The notes below the pieces were generated by a model. It saw only the letters and a program-made list of their open reading frames with translations. It did no database searches and was not told where the DNA came from. The translations under genes and the position numbers were made by a program. From Limisphaerales bacterium (GTDB taxonomy: Bacteria; Verrucomicrobiota; Verrucomicrobiia; Limisphaerales; BOG-1460): 34,551 bases of DNA. The number at the start of each line of letters is the position of its first letter. Position 1 is the stretch's first letter. This document shows positions 23,961 through 31,834 of the stretch, piece by piece. Location of the stretch: the NCBI GenBank assembly GCA_003159675.1, contig PLQC01000129.1:1-34551 (forward strand). Reading direction: 5' to 3'.

Positions 23961-24971
23961 TCAGTTTTCGATCCGCGCTTTCACAAGCGTGGCTACGACA
24001 TCGGGCGAATCCTCCGGCATCAACTCGATCCACTCCAGTCTCAACTGCCGCTTGAACCAGGTCATCTGACGTTTGGCGAACTGGCGGGTGCGGATTTTGA
24101 CCAACTCGATGGTTTCCGTCAGCGAACGGCCGCCGCGCAGATGTTCGACGACCTGCCGGTAACCCAGGGCCTGCATCGCCGTCTTGTTATCCGCGAGACC
24201 GCGTTTGAGCAACTGCTCGGTTTCGGCCACGAGCCCGCGCCGGAACATGCCGTCCACCCGTTCGTTGATGCGATGGCGGAGGTCGGACTGGGAGCGTGTA
24301 AGGCCGAGCGAAGGCGGGAACGGTCTGCCTGGGTCGGGCGAGACTCCTGGCGAGCCGGGCGATCCCAAAGCATCGGACGGTCCGCCGGGAGTCCCGTTCC
24401 ACCTGGCCTTTTGAGCGGAAAATGGCCTTCCGGTCAGGCGAATCACCTCCACGGCGCGAATCACGCGGCGCAGGTTGAGGCGGTCGATTTTCTCGAAAGT
24501 CGCCGGATCGCGTTCGGCCAGTTCGCGGAGCAGCTCGGCCGGCGGCGTGGCCCGCAACGCGGCGCGGAGCTGTTCGTCGGCGGGCGGCGCCTCGCCGAGG
24601 CCATCGAGAAATGCCTTGAAGTAAAGGCCGGTGCCCCCGCAGAGAATGGGCAGGCGGTTTCGCGATCGGATTTCGGCCACGGCCTGGTGCGCCAGTTCCG
24701 CAAATCTCGCCGCGTCAAACGGCTCGGTGACGTCCACCACGTCGATCAGATGATGCGGCACCCGGGCACGCTCCTCAGCCGATGGTTTGGCGGTGCCGAT
24801 GTCCAGTCCGCGGTAAACCTGCATCGAATCCACGGAAACAATCTCCCCGTTGAGCCGTTCGGCCAGTAGCAGCGCGATCCTGGATTTTCCGACGGCGGTG
24901 GGGCCGGCGAGCAGGATCGGGCGGCGCTGGAGGCTGGAGGCTGGAGGCTGGAGGCTGCGGGCGGTTGCCAT
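23961..24971 (-). CDS. miaA: tRNA dimethylallyltransferase MiaA
   Basis: A 336-residue enzyme that isopentenylates A37 of tRNAs reading UNN codons. The P-loop is GPTAVGKS near residue 25, followed by VSVDSMQVYRGLDIGTAKPS, VPHHLIDVVD, and ILCGGTGLYFKAFLDGL. The C-terminal RQFAKRQMTWFKRQ motif is present. The start at 24971 has AGAGGA about 6 bases upstream; ATG 24992 would overlap lgt and has no good site. Oddities: the N-terminus (SLQPPASSLQ) is encoded by a tandem 7-mer repeat, and a Gly/Pro/Ser-rich insert of about 30 residues (from GTPGGPSDALGSP) follows RPFSAQKARW. It lies 10 bases downstream of lgt and is likely co-transcribed. Confidence 0.93.
   Translation of the reverse strand: MATARSLQPPASSLQRRPILLAGPTAVGKSRIALLLAERLNGEIVSVDSMQVYRGLDIGTAKPSAEERARVPHHLIDVVDVTEPFDAARFAELAHQAVAEIRSRNRLPILCGGTGLYFKAFLDGLGEAPPADEQLRAALRATPPAELLRELAERDPATFEKIDRLNLRRVIRAVEVIRLTGRPFSAQKARWNGTPGGPSDALGSPGSPGVSPDPGRPFPPSLGLTRSQSDLRHRINERVDGMFRRGLVAETEQLLKRGLADNKTAMQALGYRQVVEHLRGGRSLTETIELVKIRTRQFAKRQMTWFKRQLRLEWIELMPEDSPDVVATLVKARIEN
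24927..24954. repeat. Tandem CTGGAGG repeat at the miaA 5' end
   Basis: Four perfect head-to-tail copies of the 7-mer CTGGAGG, then a broken fifth (CTGCGG). On the miaA strand it encodes SLQPPASSLQ-type residues before the P-loop domain. Because the unit is 7 bases, a change in copy number would shift the reading frame. Confidence 0.8.
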
Positions 24972-24981
24972 CTTCGATCCT

Positions 24982-25779
24982 CTATCGTCCATCCTCGTGT
25001 TTCACCGGGCGAAGACGCGCCAGGATCGTCCACAAGACAACGCCTGCGGCGAAAATCCCGATGCTGACCAATTGGGCGGGTGTGAGCCCGCCGTGAAGGT
25101 GAACGGGAGTGTAATCGCCGCGAAACGTTTCCACGATCGAACGGGTCGCCGCGTAGCACATCAGGTAAGTGGCGAAGACCTGGCCGTCGAATTTCTTCCG
25201 ACGATACAGCCAGGCCAACGCCCCGTACAAGACGAGGTTCAGCAGGGCGTCGTAGATTTCGGTTGGGTGCACGCCGTTGGGATAGGTTTCGTGGCCTTGC
25301 GGGAAATGGATTGCCCAGGGCAGGTTGCAGACCCGCCCGTAACAACAGCCGTTGAGCAGGCAGCCGATCCGGCCGAAGACGTAGCCCAAGGCGATGCTGG
25401 GCGCCAGGATGTCTGCGAGCTTCCAGAGCGGCAGTTGTTTGATCCGGGCATAGAGGACGCAGGCCAGCGCCGCTCCGATGAGGCCGCCGTAATAGACGAG
25501 GCCCCCGCGCTGCACCATGAAAACTTCCGTCCAGGGCGCCCGCGGAAACAGCGGTTGCTCCATCAATGTGTCCCAGTAGGTGGCGACGTAGAGGGCGCGT
25601 GCGCCGACGATGGCGCCGACGATGAGCCAGGGGCCGATATCGAGGACTTTTTCCCGCGAGACCCCTTCGCGCAGACTGCGCCGGCTGGCGGTCCAAAGAC
25701 CGGCCAGGAACGCCAGCGCCATCATCACGCCATACCAATGGATGGGGAAGGAGCCGATATCAAATGCGATCGGGTGCAC
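24982..25779 (-). CDS. lgt: Prolipoprotein diacylglyceryl transferase Lgt
   Basis: A 265-residue inner-membrane enzyme with about seven hydrophobic segments that transfers diacylglycerol from phosphatidylglycerol to the lipobox cysteine of prolipoproteins. Family marks are the N-terminal FPIHWYGVMMALAF, RGGLVYYGGLIGA, the signature GRIGCLLNGCCYGRVC, HPTEIYDALLNL and the C-terminal GGLTPAQLVS region. In the signature, the positions of E. coli Asn146 and Glu151 are Cys, as in some other phyla. The gene is followed after 10 bases by miaA. The start at 25779 (MHPIAFDIGSFP) is normal. Confidence 0.93.
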   Translation of the reverse strand: MHPIAFDIGSFPIHWYGVMMALAFLAGLWTASRRSLREGVSREKVLDIGPWLIVGAIVGARALYVATYWDTLMEQPLFPRAPWTEVFMVQRGGLVYYGGLIGAALACVLYARIKQLPLWKLADILAPSIALGYVFGRIGCLLNGCCYGRVCNLPWAIHFPQGHETYPNGVHPTEIYDALLNLVLYGALAWLYRRKKFDGQVFATYLMCYAATRSIVETFRGDYTPVHLHGGLTPAQLVSIGIFAAGVVLWTILARLRPVKHEDGR

Positions 25780-25878
25780 GTGAACTCTATCCTAACGGAG
25801 GCGGAGCGCATCTGCCACTCCGGAACGGGGGCCGGGTGCGGCAGGCAGGCGGCATCGGGGCAAGATCGGCTGTTGCCT

Positions 25879-26898
25879 TCATTTTGGCGGAGCCGCGGCG
25901 GGATGGGTGTCGGGGGCGGAAAACAGGCCGGATCCGACCGGTTGCGGGAGCGGGCGGATGAAGCCGGGCGGCAGGGGCGGCAGGGGCGGCGAGCTCTCGA
26001 GCTGCTGGACGAGATCGCGCCAGGCCTGACGTTCCTCGGCAGACATCTTCTGCCAGCGCTCGGCATTCTTCATGAATTGCTGCCGGTCCGCCGCGGACAT
26101 TTCTGCAAACTGGCGGAAAGCGGCCAGGTAGGCCTGCTGTTGCGCCTTGGAGCCCTTTTCGATGGAACCCAGGACCTTCGCCGTCTCGCCGCGTTCCGGT
26201 TGCGCCAGGGCGTCCAGTGTCTTCTCCTTCTCCTGGTCGCTGAGTTCAAAGTAATGTTGGAAGCAGCCGAACAACTGCTGGCGCTGCGCCTGGGGCATGG
26301 CCTGCCATTCCGCGAGCTTCCGCTCGACTCCGGGCCGATCGCCTTCGGACAGGTCTGCGGCCGCCATTTGTTGTTGGATCACGGCGTTCCCCGCGGCATC
26401 CCGTCCCACGAAGCAACTGAAGGTGCTTTGATATTCGAGCACTTCGTCCCTCAGATCGGGCGGCCACATCTCCCATTCCTCCAGCCTCGCCCGGACCAGG
26501 TCCCGATAGGGTTCCGGAACCCATCTCAGTTTTTCCGCGCGCTGTTCGGGCGGCGTCTTCAGGAGCGGGAGTAAATACCACCGCAGCTCGGTGACGCGCA
26601 ATCGCAATTCCCGGAAGTCCGGAGGGAGCATTTGGTACTGCTGCATCTTGTCCAGGATGCGTTCTCGCGTGGCGGGTGGATAGTTGGTCAGGAACGAGTC
26701 CCGCTCGGACGGCGACATGGCCAGCAGTTTTCGGAATGCCTCCACGGGCGACGAGCCGAGCCGCCGGAACGCCGCCTGGTTCGAATCCGACCCGGCGCGG
26801 CCCGGGGCATCGTCGATTCCAGCGCGGCCCGTAAGCGCGAGGAGACAAGCCACCGCGCCTGCCAGGAGCCGGAAGCCTTTCGGACCGGTCGGGCTCAT
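25879..26898 (-). CDS. DUF3106-like secreted protein of a sigma/anti-sigma operon
   Basis: A 339-residue protein with an N-terminal signal or anchor (RLLAGAVACLLALTGRAG). The body is made of repeated helical units rich in Gln, Arg, Glu and Trp: LAMSPSERDSFL, LLKTPPEQRAEKLRWVPE, WQAMPQAQRQQLFGCF, FAEMSAADRQQFMKNAERWQ and KMSAEERQAWRDLVQQ. The SPEERQxWxxM-like pattern matches DUF3106 as I recall it, and similar periplasmic proteins may bind regulators or metals. The C-terminus is Pro-rich (PPLPPLPPGF), encoded by a short GGCGGCAGG tandem. The start at 26898 overlaps the upstream anti-sigma-like gene by ATGA, showing translational coupling; the longer frame to 27141 is Arg-rich shadow sequence. 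Confidence 0.75.
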   Translation of the reverse strand: MSPTGPKGFRLLAGAVACLLALTGRAGIDDAPGRAGSDSNQAAFRRLGSSPVEAFRKLLAMSPSERDSFLTNYPPATRERILDKMQQYQMLPPDFRELRLRVTELRWYLLPLLKTPPEQRAEKLRWVPEPYRDLVRARLEEWEMWPPDLRDEVLEYQSTFSCFVGRDAAGNAVIQQQMAAADLSEGDRPGVERKLAEWQAMPQAQRQQLFGCFQHYFELSDQEKEKTLDALAQPERGETAKVLGSIEKGSKAQQQAYLAAFRQFAEMSAADRQQFMKNAERWQKMSAEERQAWRDLVQQLESSPPLPPLPPGFIRPLPQPVGSGLFSAPDTHPAAAPPK

Positions 26899-27404
26899 CT
26901 CAGAAGCGCGAGCAGTTCTTCGTCGGCGGGCGGCGTCTGGCCCAGACGCCGGACGGCCTCGAAGTCCTGCATGAGACCGGGGTTGGGCACGGCGGCAACG
27001 TCGGCAACGTCGGCAACGGTCGCCACATTGCGGGCGAGGACCGCGCGTTGCGTGGCTTCGTGCCGTTCGTAGGAAATCAATCCTATGGCCGCGACGACCG
27101 CGGCGACGGCGGCTTTGGGCAGGAGCCGGCGCCAGCGCCATGTCCAGCCCGACGTCTCGCGGCGCGAGCCTTCGGATTCCCGCTCGATCGCGTTCAGAAC
27201 CCGCGCGGTAAAATTCGTCGGCACGGGGGCGTCGGGCAGGCAGCTCAACACCTCGCCCAATCCCGCCTCGGTCGCCCAGTCCGCTTCCATTTCGGGATGC
27301 GCGGCCAGCCAGGCGCGCAGTTCGGCTTCCTCGCCCGCGATCAGCTTCCGCCGCCAGTGGGACTCGCGGAGCCGGTGATAGAGCGGATCGTTCATAGATT
27401 CCAT
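26895..27404 (-). CDS. Membrane anti-sigma factor-like protein
   Basis: A 169-residue protein lying between an ECF sigma gene and the DUF3106-like gene. The cytoplasmic N-terminal about 75 residues are helical (HWRRKLIAGEEAELRAWLAA, then EMEADWATEAGLGEVLSCL), a pattern seen in anti-sigma domains. One membrane helix (about 97-110, KAAVAAVVAAIGLISY) and a short outer segment (about 111-169) follow. It lacks the Cys/His ZAS zinc motif. Its stop overlaps the next start by four bases (ATGA). A second in-frame ATG at 27395 has a GGA nearby and may be the true start. The role as anti-sigma is inferred mainly from position and layout. Confidence 0.7.
   Translation of the reverse strand: MESMNDPLYHRLRESHWRRKLIAGEEAELRAWLAAHPEMEADWATEAGLGEVLSCLPDAPVPTNFTARVLNAIERESEGSRRETSGWTWRWRRLLPKAAVAAVVAAIGLISYERHEATQRAVLARNVATVADVADVAAVPNPGLMQDFEAVRRLGQTPPADEELLALLR
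26993..27019. repeat. Tandem 9-mer repeat in the anti-sigma-like gene
   Basis: Three copies of CGGCAACGT (the last with one change). The unit is a multiple of three, so it lengthens or shortens the coded VATVADVADVAA segment without shifting the frame. Confidence 0.7.
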
Positions 27405-27439
27405 TCTGTTTTAAAACCTGGGTTGAAGGAAAGTTGCGT

Positions 27440-28048
27440 TCATTTGGGGTTTCGCCACGCCCCGGTGAGCAAATAGGCTTTCAGCCTGTGTTTGAGGGTT
27501 TCCCGCCCCCGGTGGATCAGCGATTTGGTGGCCGAAAGGGAGCAGCCGAGCACTTCGGAAATCTCCTCATAACTCAGTTCCTCCTGGCGGCAGAGGAGGA
27601 TGGCCGTGCGCTGGTTTTCCGGTAAGTCGGCAAGCGCCCTCTCGACCTTGTCCTCCAGTTCTCCATGCAACAGGCTCTCGGGCGGGGAAAAGGTGGCTTT
27701 ATCCTCGACCTGATGCAGCGGCTGGCCTTCCTGCCCGGGCAGAGAGGCGTCGAGAGACTCCGCCGGATGCCGCGACCGGCGGCGGATTTCATTCAGGCAA
27801 AGGTTCCGCGCGATCGTGAACAGCCAGGTGGAAAACTTGGCCGAACTCCGGTAGCGGTGGGCGGATTTGTAAACCTGCACGAAGACGTTTTGCGCCAGAT
27901 CCTCGGCTTCCGTCGTGTCGCGGATCGTCCGGTAAGCGAGGTTCATCACCGGCTGTTTGTACTTGTCCACCAGCGTGGCGAAAGCGGCGGTGTCGCCCTG
28001 CTTGACGCGGAGCATCAGGGCGGCATCGGGATCGAGGTTGGCGGGCAT
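27440..28048 (-). CDS. ECF RNA polymerase sigma factor (first gene of sigma/anti-sigma operon)
   Basis: A 202-residue sigma factor of RpoE-like form. Region 2 spans about residues 25-95 (FATLVDKYKQPVMNLAYRTI, then EAEDLAQNVFVQVYKSAHRY and FSTWLFTIARNLCLNEIRRR). Region 4 spans about 138-190 (LADLPENQRTAILLCRQEEL, then SYEEISEVLGCSLSATKSLI). The start at 28048 (MPANLDPDAALMLRV) is set by homology pattern; the same frame stays open far upstream but those residues are shadow sequence. The anti-sigma-like gene follows at 35 bases, so this is probably an autoregulated operon that also makes the DUF3106-like protein. Confidence 0.93.
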   Translation of the reverse strand: MPANLDPDAALMLRVKQGDTAAFATLVDKYKQPVMNLAYRTIRDTTEAEDLAQNVFVQVYKSAHRYRSSAKFSTWLFTIARNLCLNEIRRRSRHPAESLDASLPGQEGQPLHQVEDKATFSPPESLLHGELEDKVERALADLPENQRTAILLCRQEELSYEEISEVLGCSLSATKSLIHRGRETLKHRLKAYLLTGAWRNPK

Positions 28049-28285
28049 GATATACGAACCGGACTGCGCCAATTTAGGCCAACGGCGAGGCGGCGACAAG
28101 GCTTCCGTCCCGCCTGGACACTTGCCTTCGAGCAGGTTTGCACTCACAGTGAAGCGCGTGTGCGGAATCGGAAAGGCGGCTTCCTGCCCGTTCTCGTCCT
28201 CGAATGGCTGTGAAGTCGGGGTCGGCGACGAGGCCAAGAGAGGGAGAGGCCATCGGCGGATTCCGGCGCAACGCTCCAATCTGGA
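28049..28285. other. Divergent promoter region between the ECF operon and glnD
   Basis: A 237-base space between two outward-facing starts, so it must hold the promoters of both transcripts. I saw no convincing sigma-70 boxes or operator dyads and no gene. Confidence 0.4.
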
Positions 28286-31078
28286 ATGCAGGCGCTGCTT
28301 GAAAAAATTGAAGCCGACGCCGCGGCGCGGTTGCCGCTGCCGCCGGGCTGCGTTCCCGCGCAGGAGTTGCAGCGCTACAAGGCCTTTCTGAAGGTTGAAA
28401 CCCACCGGCTGAAGCTGCTGCATCGCGCGGGCGGCGGCGGGTCCGAGGTATGCCAGGGCCGGGCGATGATTCTGGATGTGTTGTTGCGCTATCTTTGGGA
28501 GGCGGCCCGCGGCAGCCTGTCCGCACAGGCGCAGGCGGAATTCCCGCCACTGGCGCTCGTCGCGATCGGAGGCTATGGCCGCGGCGAACTGAATCCGCAC
28601 AGCGACGTCGATTTCATGTTTTTGCACGACGGGCAGGTGGTGGCCGGGAACAGGGCCCTGCCGCACCTGTCGAAAATCATCGACGGGATTCTGTATCCGC
28701 TCTGGGACATCGGGCTGAAGGTGGGGCACTCGGTTCGCAGCATCGACGATTGCGTCAAGGTGGCCAACAGCGACATGCAATCGAAGACCTCGTTGATCGA
28801 GTCGCGGCTGATCACGGGGGACGAAGCCCTGTTCAAGAAGTTTCAAAAGACGCTCCTGGCCAAGTGCGTGGCCGGCTACGTGGACCGGTACATCGGCCTG
28901 CGGCTGGAGGACCAGACCGCCCGTCGAAACAAATATGGCAATTCAGCCTGCATGCAGGAGCCGAGCCTGAAGAACGGGTGCGGCGGCTTGCGGGATTTTC
29001 AGAACCTGCTGTGGATGACTTTTTTCAAGTATCAGACGCGCTCCCTGAAGGATCTGCAGCAACTGGAGTTTGTGAGTCCCACCGAGCGCAAGCAGCTTGA
29101 AACCGCGTATGACTTCCTGCTCCGGGTGCGGACGGAGATGCACTACCATGCCAACCGGGCCATGGACGTGCTCAGCAAGAATCTTCAGCCTGCGATCGCG
29201 CACGGCCTGGGTTACACCGATCGTTCGCCCAGCCGGCGCATCGAACGCTTCATGCGGGATCTTTACATCCACTCCCGGAACATTTTTCTCATCACCCGGA
29301 CGCTCGAGCAACGCATGGCGCTGGTGCCCCGGCCGGAACGGGGATTGTCCCTGCGCACCCTGCTTCGCAGCACGCGACGCGCCACCGTTGAGCCGGTGGA
29401 CGGGTTCAAATTCATCAACGGCGAAATCCACGCTGTTTCGCAGCGCGTGTTTCGCGACCAGCCGCGCCGGCTGATGCGGGTGTTCCTCTACGCGCAGCAG
29501 CGCGGTTTGCGGCTGCATCCCGACCTGGCCCAGCTCATCCGCAACCAGTTGTCCCTGGCCGACCGGGAGTTTTTGAACGACGAACACGTGCGCGAAACGT
29601 TCCTGAGCATCCTCGATCAGCGCGGAAACGTCGCCCCCATCCTGCGGGCGATGCACGAAGTGGATTTGCTTGGCAAATACATTCCGGAGTTCGGCAAGCT
29701 GACCTGCCTCGTGCAGCACGAGTTCTACCATCAGTACACGGCCGACGAACATACGCTGATGTGTCTGCAGCAGCTCGACCGGATCTGGGAGGCGAAAACG
29801 CCGCCGTACGACGCCTATGCCCCGCTGTTCCAGAAGCTCGAGCGGCCGTTCCTGCTTTATCTGGCGTTGCTGCTGCACGACACCGGCAAGCCCCAGGGCC
29901 ACGGGAACCATGCGGCGGTGAGCGCGGAGCTGGCCCTTCGCGTGGCCCGGCGATTGCGCCTGGACGGGTCGGCGACGCACACCCTTCGCGTGCTGATCGA
30001 AAATCATCTGGCCATGGCCGAAGTGTCGCAGCGGCGCGACCTGGACGATCCGCTGGTGATTCGCAATTTTGCCGCGCGGGTGCAGAGTCCCGAAACGCTT
30101 TCCCTGCTGACCCTGCTGACGTTTGCGGACTCGCAGGCCACGAGTGACAAGCTCTGGAATGGATTCAAGGACGCGCTGCTCTGGTCGTTGCACAAGAAAA
30201 CCATGCCCCTGCTGGCGGGCGGAACGGAATTCATCCGCGCCGAGGAAAAGCAGCGCGAACTGTTGATGGAAGAAGTGGACCGCCTCATGGACGGGCATCT
30301 GAGCGCCGAAGAGTTGAGCGCCCATTTCGCCGCGTTGCCGGCCCGCTATTTTCAGATCCACACCGCGCGGGAAATCCAGGATGACCTGCTCCTGACGCAC
30401 CGGTTCATGCGCCTGCAGGTGTCGGTGGAGGAAAGCCCGCTGGCGCCGGTGGTCAACTGGCACAACGAACCCGATCGCGGCTACAATTCGGTGAAGGTCT
30501 GCACCTGGGACCGCGCGGGGTTGTTCAGCAAGATCGCCGGCTCCTTCAGCGCGACGGGCCTGAACATCCTGAGCGCGCAGATCTTCACGCGCGCCGACGG
30601 CATCGTCCTGGACACGTTTTTCGTGACGGACGCCAGGACGGGGAACCTGGTTGACCGCGATCTGCGCGAGGAATTCGAGAAGCTGCTGGTCCGGGTCCTC
30701 ACGGGCGGAGAGGTGGATTTCCAGGCGCTGATCGCGCGCCAGAAAATCTCCCGGCCGCTGTATCAGGCGTACACCGGGGAACGGATCCCCACCCAGATCC
30801 GCTTCGACAACGAAGCCTCGGAGGCGCGCACGCTCATCGAAATTGAAACCGAGGACCGGATCGGGCTGCTGTATGCGCTCTCGCAGGCGCTGAGCGAGGT
30901 GGACCTCGACATTTCCGCCGCCAAGATCTGCACGGAGATGGGCGCGGCCATCGACAGCTTTTATGTCCGCGAACTCGACGGCGGGAAGATCCTGGCGCCG
31001 GACCGGCAGAGCGCCATCGAAGGCAGGCTGCGTCACCGGATTCATCTGTTGGAGAGCCCTCCGGAGGTGCCGGCGTGA
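28286..31078 (+). CDS. glnD: [Protein-PII] uridylyltransferase/uridylyl-removing enzyme GlnD
   Basis: A 930-residue GlnD, the usual size, which uridylylates PII proteins under nitrogen limitation and removes UMP when glutamine is high. The nucleotidyltransferase motif is GGYGRGELNPHSDVDF, with Asp107 and Asp109 as metal ligands. The HD domain has HDTGKPQGHGNH with His531-Asp532, and LIENHLAMAEVSQRRD. Two C-terminal ACT domains sense glutamine: KVCTWDRAGLFSKIAGSFS (about 735-800) and IEIETEDRIGLLYALSQALS (about 852-920). All catalytic elements look intact. No glnB/glnK or glnA lies in the window. It is divergent from the ECF operon with 237 bases between, and leads a same-strand run with psd, pssA and a LysE-type gene. 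Confidence 0.93.
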   Translation: MQALLEKIEADAAARLPLPPGCVPAQELQRYKAFLKVETHRLKLLHRAGGGGSEVCQGRAMILDVLLRYLWEAARGSLSAQAQAEFPPLALVAIGGYGRGELNPHSDVDFMFLHDGQVVAGNRALPHLSKIIDGILYPLWDIGLKVGHSVRSIDDCVKVANSDMQSKTSLIESRLITGDEALFKKFQKTLLAKCVAGYVDRYIGLRLEDQTARRNKYGNSACMQEPSLKNGCGGLRDFQNLLWMTFFKYQTRSLKDLQQLEFVSPTERKQLETAYDFLLRVRTEMHYHANRAMDVLSKNLQPAIAHGLGYTDRSPSRRIERFMRDLYIHSRNIFLITRTLEQRMALVPRPERGLSLRTLLRSTRRATVEPVDGFKFINGEIHAVSQRVFRDQPRRLMRVFLYAQQRGLRLHPDLAQLIRNQLSLADREFLNDEHVRETFLSILDQRGNVAPILRAMHEVDLLGKYIPEFGKLTCLVQHEFYHQYTADEHTLMCLQQLDRIWEAKTPPYDAYAPLFQKLERPFLLYLALLLHDTGKPQGHGNHAAVSAELALRVARRLRLDGSATHTLRVLIENHLAMAEVSQRRDLDDPLVIRNFAARVQSPETLSLLTLLTFADSQATSDKLWNGFKDALLWSLHKKTMPLLAGGTEFIRAEEKQRELLMEEVDRLMDGHLSAEELSAHFAALPARYFQIHTAREIQDDLLLTHRFMRLQVSVEESPLAPVVNWHNEPDRGYNSVKVCTWDRAGLFSKIAGSFSATGLNILSAQIFTRADGIVLDTFFVTDARTGNLVDRDLREEFEKLLVRVLTGGEVDFQALIARQKISRPLYQAYTGERIPTQIRFDNEASEARTLIEIETEDRIGLLYALSQALSEVDLDISAAKICTEMGAAIDSFYVRELDGGKILAPDRQSAIEGRLRHRIHLLESPPEVPA

Positions 31079-31141
31079 CGCGATCCCGACGGCGGAAAAT
31101 TTGGACTTTGAAGGCGGGGTCCTTGCCCTTACCCTGACTCC

Positions 31142-31828
31142 ATGAAACATTCGGGAAAAGCGAGGAAGGCCGCGTTCAAAATGCTGCTCGTCACGCTGGT
31201 CCTCGTGTTGCTGGTCCCGGTCGCCGGGTTTCTGGCAACGCTGATCGGGTCCGCGATGGTCGCCTTTTCCATCCTCCTGATTCTCGCCTGGGTCCTGTTC
31301 GCGCTCTTCACACTCTATTTTTTCCGCGACCCCAATCCGCGCGTTCCCGCCGGAGCCAATCTCCTGGTCTCACCCGGCCACGGCAAGGTGGATGTGATTG
31401 ACACCGTCGCCGAACCGCAGTTCATGGGCGGCGAATGCCGTCGCATTTCGATGTTTCTGTCCGTGCTGAACGTGCACGTGCAGAACGCGCCGGTGGGCGG
31501 AACCGTGGCCTACTTCAAACACACGACAGGCCAGTTTCTCAACGCCATGCGGACCGAATCCGCCAGTTGCAACGAGAACGTGCTCATCGGCTTCGAAGCC
31601 GCCGAGCCGCGCGGAGTCAAAGTCGGGGTGCGCCTCATTGCCGGCGTCCTGGCCCGGCGCATCGTGCCCTGGGTGGCGCCGGGCGACGCCGTCGCCCGCG
31701 GCGACCGCATCGGCCTCATTCAATTCGGTTCGCGCCTGGACGTGTATCTGCCGCAAAACGCGCGGATCGAGATCAAGCTCGGGGACAGGGTGGTGGGGGG
31801 TGAGACCGTGCTGGCGGTTTTGGAATAG
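31142..31828 (+). CDS. psd: Phosphatidylserine decarboxylase (small, Psd-B type)
   Basis: A 228-residue member of the short phosphatidylserine decarboxylase family, which makes phosphatidylethanolamine using a pyruvoyl group. Two N-terminal hydrophobic segments (LLVTLVLVLLVPVAGFLATL, then AFSILLILAWVLFALFTLYF) anchor it. FFRDPNP, SPGHGKV, MFLSVLNVHVQNAP and the self-cleavage motif FGSRLDVYLP follow; cleavage is expected between Gly196 and Ser197. The gene is 6 bases upstream of pssA, which supplies its substrate, so the pair forms a phosphatidylethanolamine operon. Confidence 0.92.
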   Translation: MKHSGKARKAAFKMLLVTLVLVLLVPVAGFLATLIGSAMVAFSILLILAWVLFALFTLYFFRDPNPRVPAGANLLVSPGHGKVDVIDTVAEPQFMGGECRRISMFLSVLNVHVQNAPVGGTVAYFKHTTGQFLNAMRTESASCNENVLIGFEAAEPRGVKVGVRLIAGVLARRIVPWVAPGDAVARGDRIGLIQFGSRLDVYLPQNARIEIKLGDRVVGGETVLAVLE

Positions 31829-31834
31829 GAGCGA

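Noticed and set aside
24850-26574. Plus-strand frame of 574 codons across lgt and the DUF3106-like gene
   Set aside because: It spans two confirmed minus-strand genes and the gap between them, which a real gene would not.
28943-31150. Long open minus-strand frame (735 codons) opposite glnD
   Set aside because: Fully antisense to a well-supported gene; rich in Arg, His and Gln with no domain.
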